Source: RGIG3528 sp964653855 (lineage in GTDB: Bacteria; Bacillota; Clostridia; Lachnospirales; Lachnospiraceae). Taken from it: a DNA stretch of 42,235 nucleotides. This document shows, in pieces, positions 32,687 to 41,567 of the stretch. The number at the start of each line of letters is the position of its first letter. Within the stretch, counting starts at the first letter, position 1. The DNA is taken from positions 1 to 42,235 of the forward strand of contig CAZZFV010000015.1 of the NCBI GenBank assembly GCA_964653855.1, read 5' to 3'. The translations under genes and the position numbers were made by a program. The notes below the pieces were generated by a model. The model did no database searches. It saw only the letters and a list, made by a program, of their open reading frames with translations, and had not been told where the DNA came from.

Positions 32687-34824
32687 TGCTTGCAATATAT
32701 AAAAGAGAAGTAAAATCTTATTTTCACAGCGTTATCGGACTTTTGTTTATCGGTGCAACGCTCTTTTTCGTGGGACTTTATTTCACGGTTTATAACCTTT
32801 TAAATAACTATCCGTATTTTGCTTATGCGGTGTCCGGATGCGTATTTTTGTTTCTTGTGAGCGTTCCGATTCTCACCATGAGAATAATGGCGGAAGAACG
32901 ACGCAACAAGACCGACCAGCTTATTCTCACGGCTCCCGTCAAGGTGAGTGAGATTATAATCGGCAAATTCCTTGCGGCTCTCACGATGTTTGTGATTCCG
33001 GTTGTGATTGTTTGCGTTTATCCGCTCATTCTTTCGGCATTCGGCACGGTTCCGCTCGGTGAAGCGTATGTGTCGATACTCGGATATTTCCTTTTCGGAA
33101 TGACGGCAATCGCAATCGGACTTTTCATTTCGTCGATCACGGAAAACGTGGTTGTTGCGGCTATTTTGTCGTTTGTTTTTCTGTTCCTCGGCTATATGAT
33201 GACGGGAATTACGGGACTTATTTCGGAAACGGGAAATCTTCTCACAAAGATTTTGAGCGTATACGATCTTTACACACCTTTTTCGAAAATGATGTCGGGT
33301 AAACTCGATCTCACGAGTGTTGTATATTTTATTTCGCTTACCGCACTTTTCTTATTCCTCAGCATGCAGGCTGTGCAAAAGCGCCGTTACAGCGTTTCGG
33401 TTAAGAATTTGAGTTTTACCGCTTACAGTGGTCTCGGAATAATAGTTGCAATCGCAATCACGGTGTTCTTAAACATTTGCGTAAACGAAATGCCTTCCAC
33501 ATGGACGGAATTTGACTTTACATACAACCAAATGTACACTCTTTCCGATCAGACAAAGGAATATCTTGACACGATTACCGACGACATTGATATTTATGTA
33601 CTTGTAAAGGAATCCGAAGGCGATCAGACGCTTTCCGCAACACTTTCGAGATATGAGGCGGCATCAAAGCATATTTCGGTGACTTACGTTGACCCGAACG
33701 TCAACCCCAAGTTTTATTCAACCTACACAAGCACAACGCCCACGTCAAACAGCCTTATCATTGTGAGCGACAAGAGAAACAGAGTGGTTGATTATGATGA
33801 TATCTATGAATACACATATTCCATGGATTACACCACATACAGCTATTCAAAGTCCTACACGGGCTACGACGGCGAAGGCCAGATAACGGCCGCGATCGAC
33901 TATGTGCTTACGGATGACGTGCCTGTTGTCTATATGCTTACCGGTCACGGCGAAAGCGAGCTTGAGGATACGTTTACCGATGCCCTCACAAAGGCAAACG
34001 TCGAATATGAATCGTTCAGCCTTATGACCACGGACACGATTCCCGATGATGCCGCATGCGTTTTCATAAACGGTGCAACAAACGATATTTCCGCGGATGA
34101 GCTTGAGATCTTTGAAAATTATATAGACAACGGCGGAAAGATTGTTGCCGTGCTCGGACTTACCGAAGAGAAACTTACGAATATGGCTGCGCTCCTTTCC
34201 TATATGGGAATGACTCTCGAAGACGGCGTTCTTGTTGAAACAAATTCTTCATATTATTACCGTTCGCCTTATTATTCGCTTCCGAAGATTGTATCAAGCA
34301 CATATACGAGCGGGCTCACAAAGAATTATTACATCTTTATGCCTTATTGTGTGGGCGTAACGGTTCCCGACGAAGACAGCGACACTATAAGCTATGACGT
34401 ATTCCTCAAAACTTCGAGCGATGCGTATGTGACAACAAATTACAGTGCGATGAGCTTCGGTGCGGAAGAGGGTGACATAACCGGACAGTTTGCGCTCGGT
34501 GCGGAAGCAAAGAAGGAAACGGGCACGGACGATGACGGAAATACCGTTTACGGAACGCTTGTCGTATATTCTTCCGCTTACACGTTTACCGATGCGGCGC
34601 TTCAGATGGTCGGAGACACAAACCTCACGCTTTTCACAAATACAATAACAAACTTTGCGGAAAAGGAATTAAACGTTTCGATTCCGGTAAAGAGCTACGA
34701 TCTTGAGTATCTCACGATCGATTCGAAGAGCATCATAGTGCTCGGCTCTCTTGTAACGGTAATCCTTCCGCTTATCAGCATTATTGCGGGCATAGTAATC
34801 TTTGTTGTTCGCCGCAGAAAATAG
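32686..34824 (+). CDS. Fused ABC permease / GldG-like extracellular protein
   Basis: The 712-residue protein joins an ABC-2/GldF-like permease (about six transmembrane segments to residue 250, with the cytoplasmic MAEERRNKTDQLILTAPVKVSEI) to a GldG/ABC_transp_aux-like domain (about 270-680: FTYNQMYTLSDQTKEYL, VYMLTGHGESELEDTFTDAL, ADELEIFENYIDNGGKIVAVLG) and a C-terminal anchor (ILPLISIIAGIVIFVV). In Bacteroidetes GldF and GldG are separate genes. Here they are one protein, as in other Bacillota. It overlaps the ATPase gene by one base and is followed by a DUF4340 protein that completes the three-gene module. Substrate unknown. Confidence 0.88.
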   Translation: MLAIYKREVKSYFHSVIGLLFIGATLFFVGLYFTVYNLLNNYPYFAYAVSGCVFLFLVSVPILTMRIMAEERRNKTDQLILTAPVKVSEIIIGKFLAALTMFVIPVVIVCVYPLILSAFGTVPLGEAYVSILGYFLFGMTAIAIGLFISSITENVVVAAILSFVFLFLGYMMTGITGLISETGNLLTKILSVYDLYTPFSKMMSGKLDLTSVVYFISLTALFLFLSMQAVQKRRYSVSVKNLSFTAYSGLGIIVAIAITVFLNICVNEMPSTWTEFDFTYNQMYTLSDQTKEYLDTITDDIDIYVLVKESEGDQTLSATLSRYEAASKHISVTYVDPNVNPKFYSTYTSTTPTSNSLIIVSDKRNRVVDYDDIYEYTYSMDYTTYSYSKSYTGYDGEGQITAAIDYVLTDDVPVVYMLTGHGESELEDTFTDALTKANVEYESFSLMTTDTIPDDAACVFINGATNDISADELEIFENYIDNGGKIVAVLGLTEEKLTNMAALLSYMGMTLEDGVLVETNSSYYYRSPYYSLPKIVSSTYTSGLTKNYYIFMPYCVGVTVPDEDSDTISYDVFLKTSSDAYVTTNYSAMSFGAEEGDITGQFALGAEAKKETGTDDDGNTVYGTLVVYSSAYTFTDAALQMVGDTNLTLFTNTITNFAEKELNVSIPVKSYDLEYLTIDSKSIIVLGSLVTVILPLISIIAGIVIFVVRRRK

Positions 34825-34832
34825 AGGTGCTT

Positions 34833-35474
34833 ATGAATAAACAGGCAAAAAATACAATTGTGATGCTCGTTGTTCTTGCGCTTCTCATAGGTGCTTATTT
34901 CGGAATTAAGGCATACAATGCGGCACACGAAGAGGAGGCGGAAACGGTCACGAGCACGTCCACAACTCTTTATTCAACCGCAATATCCGATATCGTGAGC
35001 TTTTCGTATACCTATAACGGAACGCTTTACAGCTATGAAAAGCAGGAAGATGCTTGGGTATGCTTAAACGACACTTCGCTCATACTTGACACGGATCTTG
35101 TGGAAAGCGCTTTAAATGCGCTTGTGACGGTTCCCTATCACGAGGAAATAGAAAATGTCTCGGATATGAGCGTGTACGGGCTCAGCGACGATTCCGATTA
35201 CTTTACGCTTAAATGGGCGACTGAGACCGAATCTCACGAAATCCATATAGGAGATTATAATTCGATAACTTCGTATACATATTTTTCGAGTGTCGAAAAT
35301 CCGACATCGGTTTATCTTACGACAAAGACAAATTTAAAGAACAATTTCCAAATGTATCCGGACGAGCTGATTTACGTGGAGGAAGAGGAAGAAGACACAG
35401 AAAGCACGGATGATGCAAGCGATACGGAAAGCACGGACGACGTAACCGATACGGAATCCGGAAGTGCGGAATAA
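34833..35474 (+). CDS. DUF4340 extracytoplasmic protein
   Basis: I start at ATG 34833 (AGAGGT just upstream), giving 213 residues; an in-frame GTG at 34827 would add two residues. A signal anchor at about 6-28 (IVMLVVLALLIGAYFGIKAY) is followed by DUF4340-type sequence (IVSFSYTYNGTLYSYEKQEDAWV, LNALVTVPYHEEI, VYGLSDDSDYFTLKW, EIHIGDYN) and a Glu/Asp/Ser/Thr tail with two TESTDDxxD repeats. DUF4340 proteins accompany GldF/GldG-like transporters and are thought to be their periplasmic or extracellular component. A bidirectional terminator follows. The protein is shorter than many members, which have a duplicated domain. Confidence 0.85.
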   Translation: MNKQAKNTIVMLVVLALLIGAYFGIKAYNAAHEEEAETVTSTSTTLYSTAISDIVSFSYTYNGTLYSYEKQEDAWVCLNDTSLILDTDLVESALNALVTVPYHEEIENVSDMSVYGLSDDSDYFTLKWATETESHEIHIGDYNSITSYTYFSSVENPTSVYLTTKTNLKNNFQMYPDELIYVEEEEEDTESTDDASDTESTDDVTDTESGSAE

Positions 35475-35476
35475 AA

Positions 35477-35508
35477 TAAAAAAAACATCGCGTAAGCGAT
35501 GTTTTTTT
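35477..35508. terminator. Bidirectional terminator between convergent genes
   Basis: AAACATCGC-GTAA-GCGATGTTT is flanked by A- and T-runs on both sides, separating the DUF4340 gene (plus) from the MATE gene (minus). Confidence 0.93.
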
Positions 35509-35511
35509 ATT

Positions 35512-36864
35512 TTAACTTAATTCACTTGTTTCCGCCTCAAATTTTTCCCACTTCACCTGCTTATAAAGTATAACGGAAATCGTCATTCCGATTGTCCACC
35601 CTATCGGCCACGAGAGCCATATTCCTGTGGACATAAGCGCGGTTTTTGAAAGGATTTCCGATAATATTACACGGAGTATCAGGTCGGAAAACGTTGCGAT
35701 CATAAACTGTTTCATCATGCCGGCACCGCGCATCGTTCCGTCCGAAACGATTTTTGCGGCAACAACAAAATAGAAAGGCGAAATTATGCGAAGGAACAAC
35801 GTACCCACGGCCGCCGCTTCGCCCGTCGGATTTTCGAGGAAGAGATACAAAAGCACCTTCCCGCCGAAAAAGTAGAGAACGGCAAGCGGCAGACAGAGAA
35901 TCCACACGAGCTTCAGTCCCGCACGAAAGCCCGACTTGATGCGGTCGATTTTTCCGGCGCCCAGATTTTGCGCTATATAATTTGAAATTCCGTTTCCGAG
36001 CGTGGTGAGTGCGGTTATCACCATGTTGTTGAGCTTTATTGCGGCCGAATATCCCGCCATGACCTGCGGACCGAAGCCGTTTATGATGCTTTGGATTATT
36101 ATGTTTCCGACTGAAATAAAGCTTTGCTGCAAGGTGCTCGGAATTGCGATAACCATGAACTTTGAAAGGTGTTTGGTTGAAAATATCTTGATGTATCCGT
36201 CCGTCTTTATTTTGTTGAATCGTTTAAAGACGACGACGAGCGCAAGCACACAGCTTATTCCCTGGCATATGAACGTTGCCCATGCAACGCCCGCAACGCC
36301 CATGTCAAATGCCGTAACAAAGAGAATGTCCATGCCTATGTTTGAAAGCGATGAGCACATAAGGAATATAAAGGGCGTTTTTGAATCACCGAGAGCCGCA
36401 AAGATTCCCGTTGCCACGTTGTAGAGGAAAACAAAAGGCAGTCCGTAGATATAAATGTCGAGGTACAATTTTGAGTCCGCAAACACTTCTTCGGGCGTTT
36501 TGATAAGCACAAGGAGCGGATTTGAAAACAATATTCCGAATAACATCAATATGCCGCATACGATTGCGCTTGTGATGAGTGACGTGTATACGGCGCTTTT
36601 TAATTCCGAATACTCTTTTGCTCCGAAAAGTTTTGCGGCAAGCACCGAGCAGCCCATGTTGCAGCCGAACGCAAATGCGATGAAGATAAGTGTAATTTCG
36701 TAGCTGTTTCCTACGGCCGCGAGCGCATTGTCTCCGATGAATTTTCCCGCAACAAAGCTGTCCGCTATGTTGTATAGTTGTTGAAAAATTACGCTTCCGA
36801 AAAGCGGCAAACAAAATTTGGTAAGTACCGATTCCGGTTTTCCCGTTGTAAGATCTCTGTTCAT
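35512..36864 (-). CDS. MATE-family multidrug efflux transporter
   Basis: The 450-residue protein has twelve predicted membrane segments and MATE motifs (the N-lobe PLFGSVIFQQLYNIADSFVAG, and YSAAIKLNNMVITALTTLGNGISNYIAQNLGAGK in the second half). MATE exporters use Na+ or H+ gradients to expel cationic drugs or metabolites. Start ATG 36864 follows AAGGAAAATACAAAA. An unusually long structured leader (36865-36960) precedes it, with alternative pairing. The substrate cannot be given. Its neighbours do not suggest an operon. Confidence 0.92.
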   Translation of the reverse strand: MNRDLTTGKPESVLTKFCLPLFGSVIFQQLYNIADSFVAGKFIGDNALAAVGNSYEITLIFIAFAFGCNMGCSVLAAKLFGAKEYSELKSAVYTSLITSAIVCGILMLFGILFSNPLLVLIKTPEEVFADSKLYLDIYIYGLPFVFLYNVATGIFAALGDSKTPFIFLMCSSLSNIGMDILFVTAFDMGVAGVAWATFICQGISCVLALVVVFKRFNKIKTDGYIKIFSTKHLSKFMVIAIPSTLQQSFISVGNIIIQSIINGFGPQVMAGYSAAIKLNNMVITALTTLGNGISNYIAQNLGAGKIDRIKSGFRAGLKLVWILCLPLAVLYFFGGKVLLYLFLENPTGEAAAVGTLFLRIISPFYFVVAAKIVSDGTMRGAGMMKQFMIATFSDLILRVILSEILSKTALMSTGIWLSWPIGWTIGMTISVILYKQVKWEKFEAETSELS

Positions 36865-36889
36865 TTTTGTATTTTCCTTATTTTTTTAT

Positions 36890-36934
36890 GTGTGGCGGTT
36901 TGAAAATTTCCGGTCGAAGCACTTCCGACCACAC
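36890..36934 (-). promoter_or_regulatory. Structured MATE leader with mutually exclusive stems
   Basis: In the minus-strand RNA GUGUGGUCGG (36934-36925) can pair with CCGCCACAC (36898-36890), a nine-pair helix with one bulge. The same 5' arm can instead pair through GGUCG with CGACC (36916-36912). Such competing helices are typical of riboswitch- or protein-controlled leaders, but I recognise no known class. Confidence 0.35.
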
Positions 36935-36965
36935 CGCCTTGATATGCATATTTCCAAAATTTGTT

Positions 36966-36994
36966 ATATTAATACATAATTCGGCCAAAATCAA
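36966..36994 (-). promoter_or_regulatory. Putative promoter of the MATE gene
   Basis: On the minus strand TTGATT (36994-36989) is 17 bases from TAATAT (36971-36966). The start of transcription near 36959 leaves a leader of about 95 nt. Confidence 0.6.
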
Positions 36995-37050
36995 TAGAAG
37001 ATATTTTGGTGAGGCGGGTGAAATGTTGATTTTTCTTGATAACGTATAAC

Positions 37051-37084
37051 AAAAAACAACCGACCTTACATCGGTTGTTTTTTT
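37051..37084. terminator. Bidirectional-type terminator after the chemotaxis receptor
   Basis: AACAACCGA (37055-37063) pairs with TCGGTTGTT (37071-37079), with A-run before and T-run after; on the minus strand it ends in TTTTTT, 36 nt past the receptor's stop. Confidence 0.85.
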
Positions 37085-37119
37085 GCTTAATTTTAAATTT
37101 TCGGGATAGTTCTCTTTTA

Positions 37120-38799
37120 TCACACCTTAAAGAAATTAAGTGCATCGGTAACCGTCTCGTTAACCTTTTGCATTGCTTCCGTCTGCTCTTTTGCGTTCTT
37201 ACACGAATCCGCAACGTTCTGGCAGGAAGCGGCAACTTCTTCGGTTGATGCGCCGAGCTCTTCGGAAACGGCGCCGAGGCTTCTTGTTCCGTCTGCGATC
37301 GCATCCTTGATTTCGTTGAGCTTGCCCATCATCGAACCGATGCGGTTGATTTCGGCAATGCTTTCGTCAACGGCTTTAGAAAGAATCGTGAAACGATTCT
37401 GAGTGTCAAGGATTGTTGTTTTTTGGTTATCGATGATGTCGCTTACAACGGTTGACTGCTTAACCATTGCGGCGGTTGTAAGTGTGATATGACTTACGAT
37501 ATCGCGAATTTCTGCGGCTGACTCTTTGCTGGAGTCGGCAAGCGATCTGATTTCGCCCGCAACAACCGCAAATCCGCGTCCGGCTTCACCCGCACGTGCG
37601 GCTTCGATCGAAGCGTTGAGCGAGAGGAGATTGGTCTGCGAGGAAATGGATTCGATCATTTCGACGCACTCCGCAATACGGCTTACGGCTGCGTTTGTTT
37701 CGTTGATCTTGCCCGAAATATCCGAAACCGCATTTACGGAATCGGTACTCGAATTCATTGCGATTGCCATGTATTTGGTTGCGTCCGCGTTTGCCGTGGT
37801 GATTTCCTTTGAGGAAGCACGAAGCGCGTTTACGCTGTCGGAAATCTGAGTGATGTTTTCGCCGAGCACCGCCGTCTTATCGGACATATCCGATGCCGAT
37901 TGAGCCACATATTGGCTTGTGTCCGCAACCTCGGTGATTGCCGAATTTATCTGTTCAACGCTCTCTGCGTTAATGTTTGTTCCCTGTGCCACAAGAGCGA
38001 TGTTCTCGGTGAGCTTTTCGCACGAATTTTTGATTTCGAGAACGGTTTCTTTTAACCGTTTCGACAAATCTCCGCCCGCATTTCCGAGTGCTTCAAGCTC
38101 GGTCATTATTGCTTCGCGTTCAAATTCCACGTTTAAGTCACCGTCCGAAAGAGCAATAAGTCCGTTTTGAACTCCGTGGAACTTTGTCGTGATTATCTTT
38201 GATACAAACAAAAGCACACCGGTTACAAGTATCGCAACGACGATTTCGATTGCAAAAAATTGCAATACGGAATAATTGAGTGTCTTATTTACCGTGTTTG
38301 CCGGCTTTCCCGCAAATGCCATGCCCCAGAAGTCACCGTTTCCGTCATAAATCGGTGTGTAATAAACGTAATATGTTTCGCCGTTTACCTTTGCTCTTAT
38401 GGAAGAATAGTCGGTGCCGCCGGAAACCGTCTTATAAATCGCGCTGTCCGCCGCAACGTTTTCGTTGTATGAGCCGTCATCCTTTTTTACGGAAGTGAGG
38501 AACGATGTGTTTCCTTTAAAAACGGCAAGTTCAACCTGTTCGTCTGAAAGCGCCGTTATATATTTGTGATCCGAATATTCATTGTAGCTTACATCGCCGT
38601 TTGACTTTATATCGTAAGCAAAAAATTCTTTTACCTGATACGCGGCGATTTTTAACTGGTCGAGCGCTTCTTCTTTCATGTTGCTGTTAAGTAAGGCAAC
38701 GGCTACGATTCCGATAAAAGTGCCAAGGATAATCATCGCGATAAGTGCTGCCGATAAGTACATTTGTCTGAATGTCAAGTGAACATTTTTCTTTTTCAT
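37120..38799 (-). CDS. Methyl-accepting chemotaxis protein with Cache sensor
   Basis: Start ATG 38799 is chosen because AAAGGAG lies seven bases upstream; the earlier in-frame codon at 38829 has no such site. The 559 residues have TM1 (about 16-38), a single-Cache-like extracellular domain (about 40-175: AVFKGNTSFLTSV, YYVYYTPIYDGNGDFWGMAFAGKPA), TM2 (about 185-210), a HAMP-like segment and a cytoplasmic signalling domain whose hairpin tip reads SQTNLLSLNASIEAARAGEAGRGFAVVAGEIRSLA. It would control CheA activity and flagellar rotation in response to a small extracellular ligand. There is no C-terminal pentapeptide for CheR/CheB tethering. Chemotaxis fits with the flagellin at the left edge. 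Confidence 0.95.
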   Translation of the reverse strand: MKKKNVHLTFRQMYLSAALIAMIILGTFIGIVAVALLNSNMKEEALDQLKIAAYQVKEFFAYDIKSNGDVSYNEYSDHKYITALSDEQVELAVFKGNTSFLTSVKKDDGSYNENVAADSAIYKTVSGGTDYSSIRAKVNGETYYVYYTPIYDGNGDFWGMAFAGKPANTVNKTLNYSVLQFFAIEIVVAILVTGVLLFVSKIITTKFHGVQNGLIALSDGDLNVEFEREAIMTELEALGNAGGDLSKRLKETVLEIKNSCEKLTENIALVAQGTNINAESVEQINSAITEVADTSQYVAQSASDMSDKTAVLGENITQISDSVNALRASSKEITTANADATKYMAIAMNSSTDSVNAVSDISGKINETNAAVSRIAECVEMIESISSQTNLLSLNASIEAARAGEAGRGFAVVAGEIRSLADSSKESAAEIRDIVSHITLTTAAMVKQSTVVSDIIDNQKTTILDTQNRFTILSKAVDESIAEINRIGSMMGKLNEIKDAIADGTRSLGAVSEELGASTEEVAASCQNVADSCKNAKEQTEAMQKVNETVTDALNFFKV

Positions 38800-38846
38800 A
38801 CGGAGACTCCTTTGAAAAAATTTTAACATATATCAAAACTGACCGA

Positions 38847-38855
38847 ATTATAGCA
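38847..38855 (-). promoter_or_regulatory. Extended -10 promoter of the chemotaxis receptor gene
   Basis: On the minus strand TGCTATAAT is an extended -10 element (TG-n-TATAAT) 48 nt upstream of the start. No good -35 is visible, which the TGn extension can replace. Confidence 0.45.
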
Positions 38856-38922
38856 CTACGTAGGCCCGCGCGTATCGAAAAACACGTTATTTTAGCCTTA
38901 TTTTAGCGTGAGTTTATAAAAA

Positions 38923-38957
38923 CAAAAAAGCCCCGCAGCTTTTACACTGTGGGGCTC
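38923..38957 (-). terminator. Terminator of the sensory-hydrogenase operon
   Basis: On the minus strand AGCCCCACAG pairs with CTGCGGGGCT and is followed by TTTTTTG. It is 4 nt past the hydA2 stop. Confidence 0.92.
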
Positions 38958-38961
38958 ACTT

Positions 38962-40383
38962 TTATTTAAGCATCGATACCGCATGCATTATTGTTTTTTC
39001 GAGAGCTTCCTTGCCGTACTTATCCACTTCCGATTTATTCTTTTCTCCGTGTGTGAGGCATCCGGCGCCGCCTATGCATCCGCCGACGCAAGCCATTCCT
39101 TCGATAAAGTTTGCGTCAAGCTTGTCCTTTGACTTTGAAAGAAGTGCGACCTTGCATTGCTCTATGCCGTCGCAGGCGTAAGGCTTTACCTCAAAATCGA
39201 TATTCTGCTCCGTGAGAGCTTCCTTTACGGCATCCGAAAGTCCGCCGCTTCTCGCAAAAATCCTGCCGAAGTATGACGCGTTGTCGAGCACGTCTTCGGG
39301 AAGCGTGGTTATGTCTATGTCGCGGCTGTCAAAAAGAGCCTGAAGTTCTTCAAAAGTCATGACAGAGTCCACATATTTTGCGACTTCCTCTTTTTGGATT
39401 TCCTTCTTTTTGGCGGTGCAAGGGCCGATAAATACGGTTTTGCAATCACCCTCATGTTCCTTTATGTATCTTGCGATTGCCGCCATGGGAGAAGGATTGT
39501 GCGAAACGTATTGCTTAAGGTCCGGGAAATTTTTCTCAAGGTAATCAACAAACGCGGGACAGCACGAGCTTGTCAAAAATCCCTTTTCGGCAAGCTCCTT
39601 GGATTCCTCAGCCGCAACCATGTCTGCGCCGAGAGCCGCCTCAACGACCGTGTGGAATCCGAGAGCTTTGAGCCCCGAAATCACCTGACCGAGTTTTGCG
39701 TATGTAAACTGGCTCGAAACCGACGGCGCAACAATCGCAAAAACCTTGTATTTCTTGTTGTTTTCGCTCTTTTTGATTATGTTGATGACGTCCAAAATAT
39801 ATGATTTGTCGGTGATTGCGCCGAAAGGACATTGATAAACGCATGCGCCGCACGAAATGCACTTGTCGTGGTCGATGAGCGCCTGTCTGTCTTCACCCAT
39901 CGAAATTGCCTTCACCTTGCATGCCGTAATGCACGGACGTGCGCGGTGAACTATTGCCGTGTAGGGGCAAACTCGTGAGCATGCTCCGCACTCACGGCAT
40001 TTTGTCTTGTCGATGTGAGCGACGTGGTTTTCGTCAAAAGAAAGGGCTCCGAATTTGCATACGTCTTCGCAGCGGTGCGCAAGACATCCTCTGCAGGCAT
40101 TTGTGACTTCGTATCCGCCGATGGGGCATTCGTCGCAGGCAATGTCTATTACCTGTATTACGTCTTTGTCGTTCGGGTCGCCGCCCATCGCAAGCTTTAC
40201 ACGCTCTCCGAGAATTGCGCGCTCCTTGTATACGCAGCAGCGCATTGTGGGAGTTTTTCCGGGAACGATAATCTTCGGAATATCGATTGCTGTTGCGGGC
40301 AGGTGGTCCGCCCATGCTTCACGTGCCACTTCACGCAGCACTTTGTACTTAAGATGCTGTACTTTTGTGTCAAATTTTCTCAT
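38962..40383 (-). CDS. hydA2: Monomeric [FeFe] hydrogenase, group-B-like
   Basis: The 473-residue protein has a Cys-rich N-terminus (CDECPIGG, CRGCLAHRCEDVC), two ferredoxin-type clusters (CRECGACSRVCPYTA, CISCGACVYQCPFGA) and a catalytic domain with TSSCCPAFVDY, GPCTAKKKE and MACVGGCIGGAGCLTHG, the three H-cluster motifs in the form typical of group B. It lacks the [2Fe-2S] and NuoG-type His-Cys domains of HydA, so it would react with ferredoxin directly. AGAGGTAGG precedes the ATG, 11 bp after the phosphatase gene. Direction (H2 uptake or evolution) is uncertain. The downstream terminator ends the operon. Confidence 0.92.
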   Translation of the reverse strand: MRKFDTKVQHLKYKVLREVAREAWADHLPATAIDIPKIIVPGKTPTMRCCVYKERAILGERVKLAMGGDPNDKDVIQVIDIACDECPIGGYEVTNACRGCLAHRCEDVCKFGALSFDENHVAHIDKTKCRECGACSRVCPYTAIVHRARPCITACKVKAISMGEDRQALIDHDKCISCGACVYQCPFGAITDKSYILDVINIIKKSENNKKYKVFAIVAPSVSSQFTYAKLGQVISGLKALGFHTVVEAALGADMVAAEESKELAEKGFLTSSCCPAFVDYLEKNFPDLKQYVSHNPSPMAAIARYIKEHEGDCKTVFIGPCTAKKKEIQKEEVAKYVDSVMTFEELQALFDSRDIDITTLPEDVLDNASYFGRIFARSGGLSDAVKEALTEQNIDFEVKPYACDGIEQCKVALLSKSKDKLDANFIEGMACVGGCIGGAGCLTHGEKNKSEVDKYGKEALEKTIMHAVSMLK

Positions 40384-40394
40384 GTTTCCTACCT

Positions 40395-41567
40395 CTAAAA
40401 ATAACTTACCTTTATACGTTTACCCATTTTCTTTAAGCATTCCGACAAATCCTCAACCAGATTCATCTTAATGTTAAAATTTATCGGAAGATCGGGATTT
40501 TGGTGAGCGGGATTTATTGCTCGCCCCACAAAAAAGTTTATGTCCGTTGCCTCCTCAAACAGCATTCGGCAAATAAGCGAAGCGCCGTCCATGCTGTATC
40601 CCCATTTTTCATACAATTTGTTGTCGGAAAGTGCGTCGTGAGCATATTCCACAACCTTGTTTATCGTGATTACGCCTTCGGTAACCAGGTCAACGCCTTC
40701 TATTTCCGCGGTCGGCGGAACGTCGCTTCTTACAAAATTAAGGCTTGCCTTGACGGGCTTCCCAAGGTACTTTGCCGCAACCTGGCTTGTTGTGCCTCCG
40801 CAAACGATGTGTTTTCCTTCTTTCGAAAAGAAAAGGCTCATCATGCGGTTACAGTCGTCACGGTCGCGCGGCGGTCCAAACAAAAGATTCATTGGCACAC
40901 GACGGCGGATTTTCACAACACATGCCGTTGCGTCGTCGCCGGGGTGATTTCCGTAGAGCGAATTTACTTCGTCGATAAGGTGTGTCGCAAGCGTTTTTGC
41001 GGCATATCCGCAAATGCATTCCGACTCCATGAATGTTATTATTTCGTCCCGTTTCCAGCCAAAATTGTATGCAAGTCCGATCCCTGCGTGAGGGCAGCCG
41101 TCGCTCATCGCGATAAAAACGTCGTCCGGCTCAAGTTTGATTGTTGACCTGAATATCTTTTTTCCGCCGATATTAACCTCGGTTTTGGGGTAATTGTAAT
41201 TTTGTCCGTTTCTCACAAGGATTGTGAGCGGGTTGTCGTATTGTATCAATTCCATTTCACGATTGTCAACTATGTGCATAATTGTAAATGTGGAATATGC
41301 AACCCCTCTCACCGAGCATATGGGAAGTGTCTGCGCAATCGTTTCCACGCAGTCGGAGAGCGTGAGCCCTTCCGCCATCATGGTCGAAATGATTTTTGAC
41401 GTGAGAGTGGAGAGAATGCTTGCCTTTACGCCGCTTCCGAGCCCGTCCGCAAGGACGATGACCGTCGAATTTTCGTCTTCGTTCACCACGTCCACATGGT
41501 CGCCGCAAAGCTGTTCCCCATAATGATTTATGCTTTTGTAACCGATGTCGGCACACAGATCATTCAT
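40395..41567 (-). CDS. SpoIIE-type PP2C protein phosphatase
   Basis: The 390-residue protein has a SpoIIE/PP2C domain in about the first 230 residues: GDHVDV (metal site), VLADGLGSGVKAS, VRGVAYSTFTIMHI, FIAMSDGCPHAGIG and GDDATACVVKI. These acidic motifs bind the manganese ions of an aspartate-dependent Ser/Thr phosphatase. A C-terminal domain of about 150 residues (GKHIVCGGTTSQVAAKYLG, IEGVDLVTEGVITINKVVEY) is characteristic of the hydrogenase-linked subgroup. The start overlaps the end of the sensor gene by eight bases. It probably relays the state of the upstream hydrogenase-like sensor to an unknown phosphoprotein. In described clostridial loci a phosphatase of this type lies between a sensory hydrogenase and a second hydrogenase. 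Confidence 0.9.
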   Translation of the reverse strand: MNDLCADIGYKSINHYGEQLCGDHVDVVNEDENSTVIVLADGLGSGVKASILSTLTSKIISTMMAEGLTLSDCVETIAQTLPICSVRGVAYSTFTIMHIVDNREMELIQYDNPLTILVRNGQNYNYPKTEVNIGGKKIFRSTIKLEPDDVFIAMSDGCPHAGIGLAYNFGWKRDEIITFMESECICGYAAKTLATHLIDEVNSLYGNHPGDDATACVVKIRRRVPMNLLFGPPRDRDDCNRMMSLFFSKEGKHIVCGGTTSQVAAKYLGKPVKASLNFVRSDVPPTAEIEGVDLVTEGVITINKVVEYAHDALSDNKLYEKWGYSMDGASLICRMLFEEATDINFFVGRAINPAHQNPDLPINFNIKMNLVEDLSECLKKMGKRIKVSYF

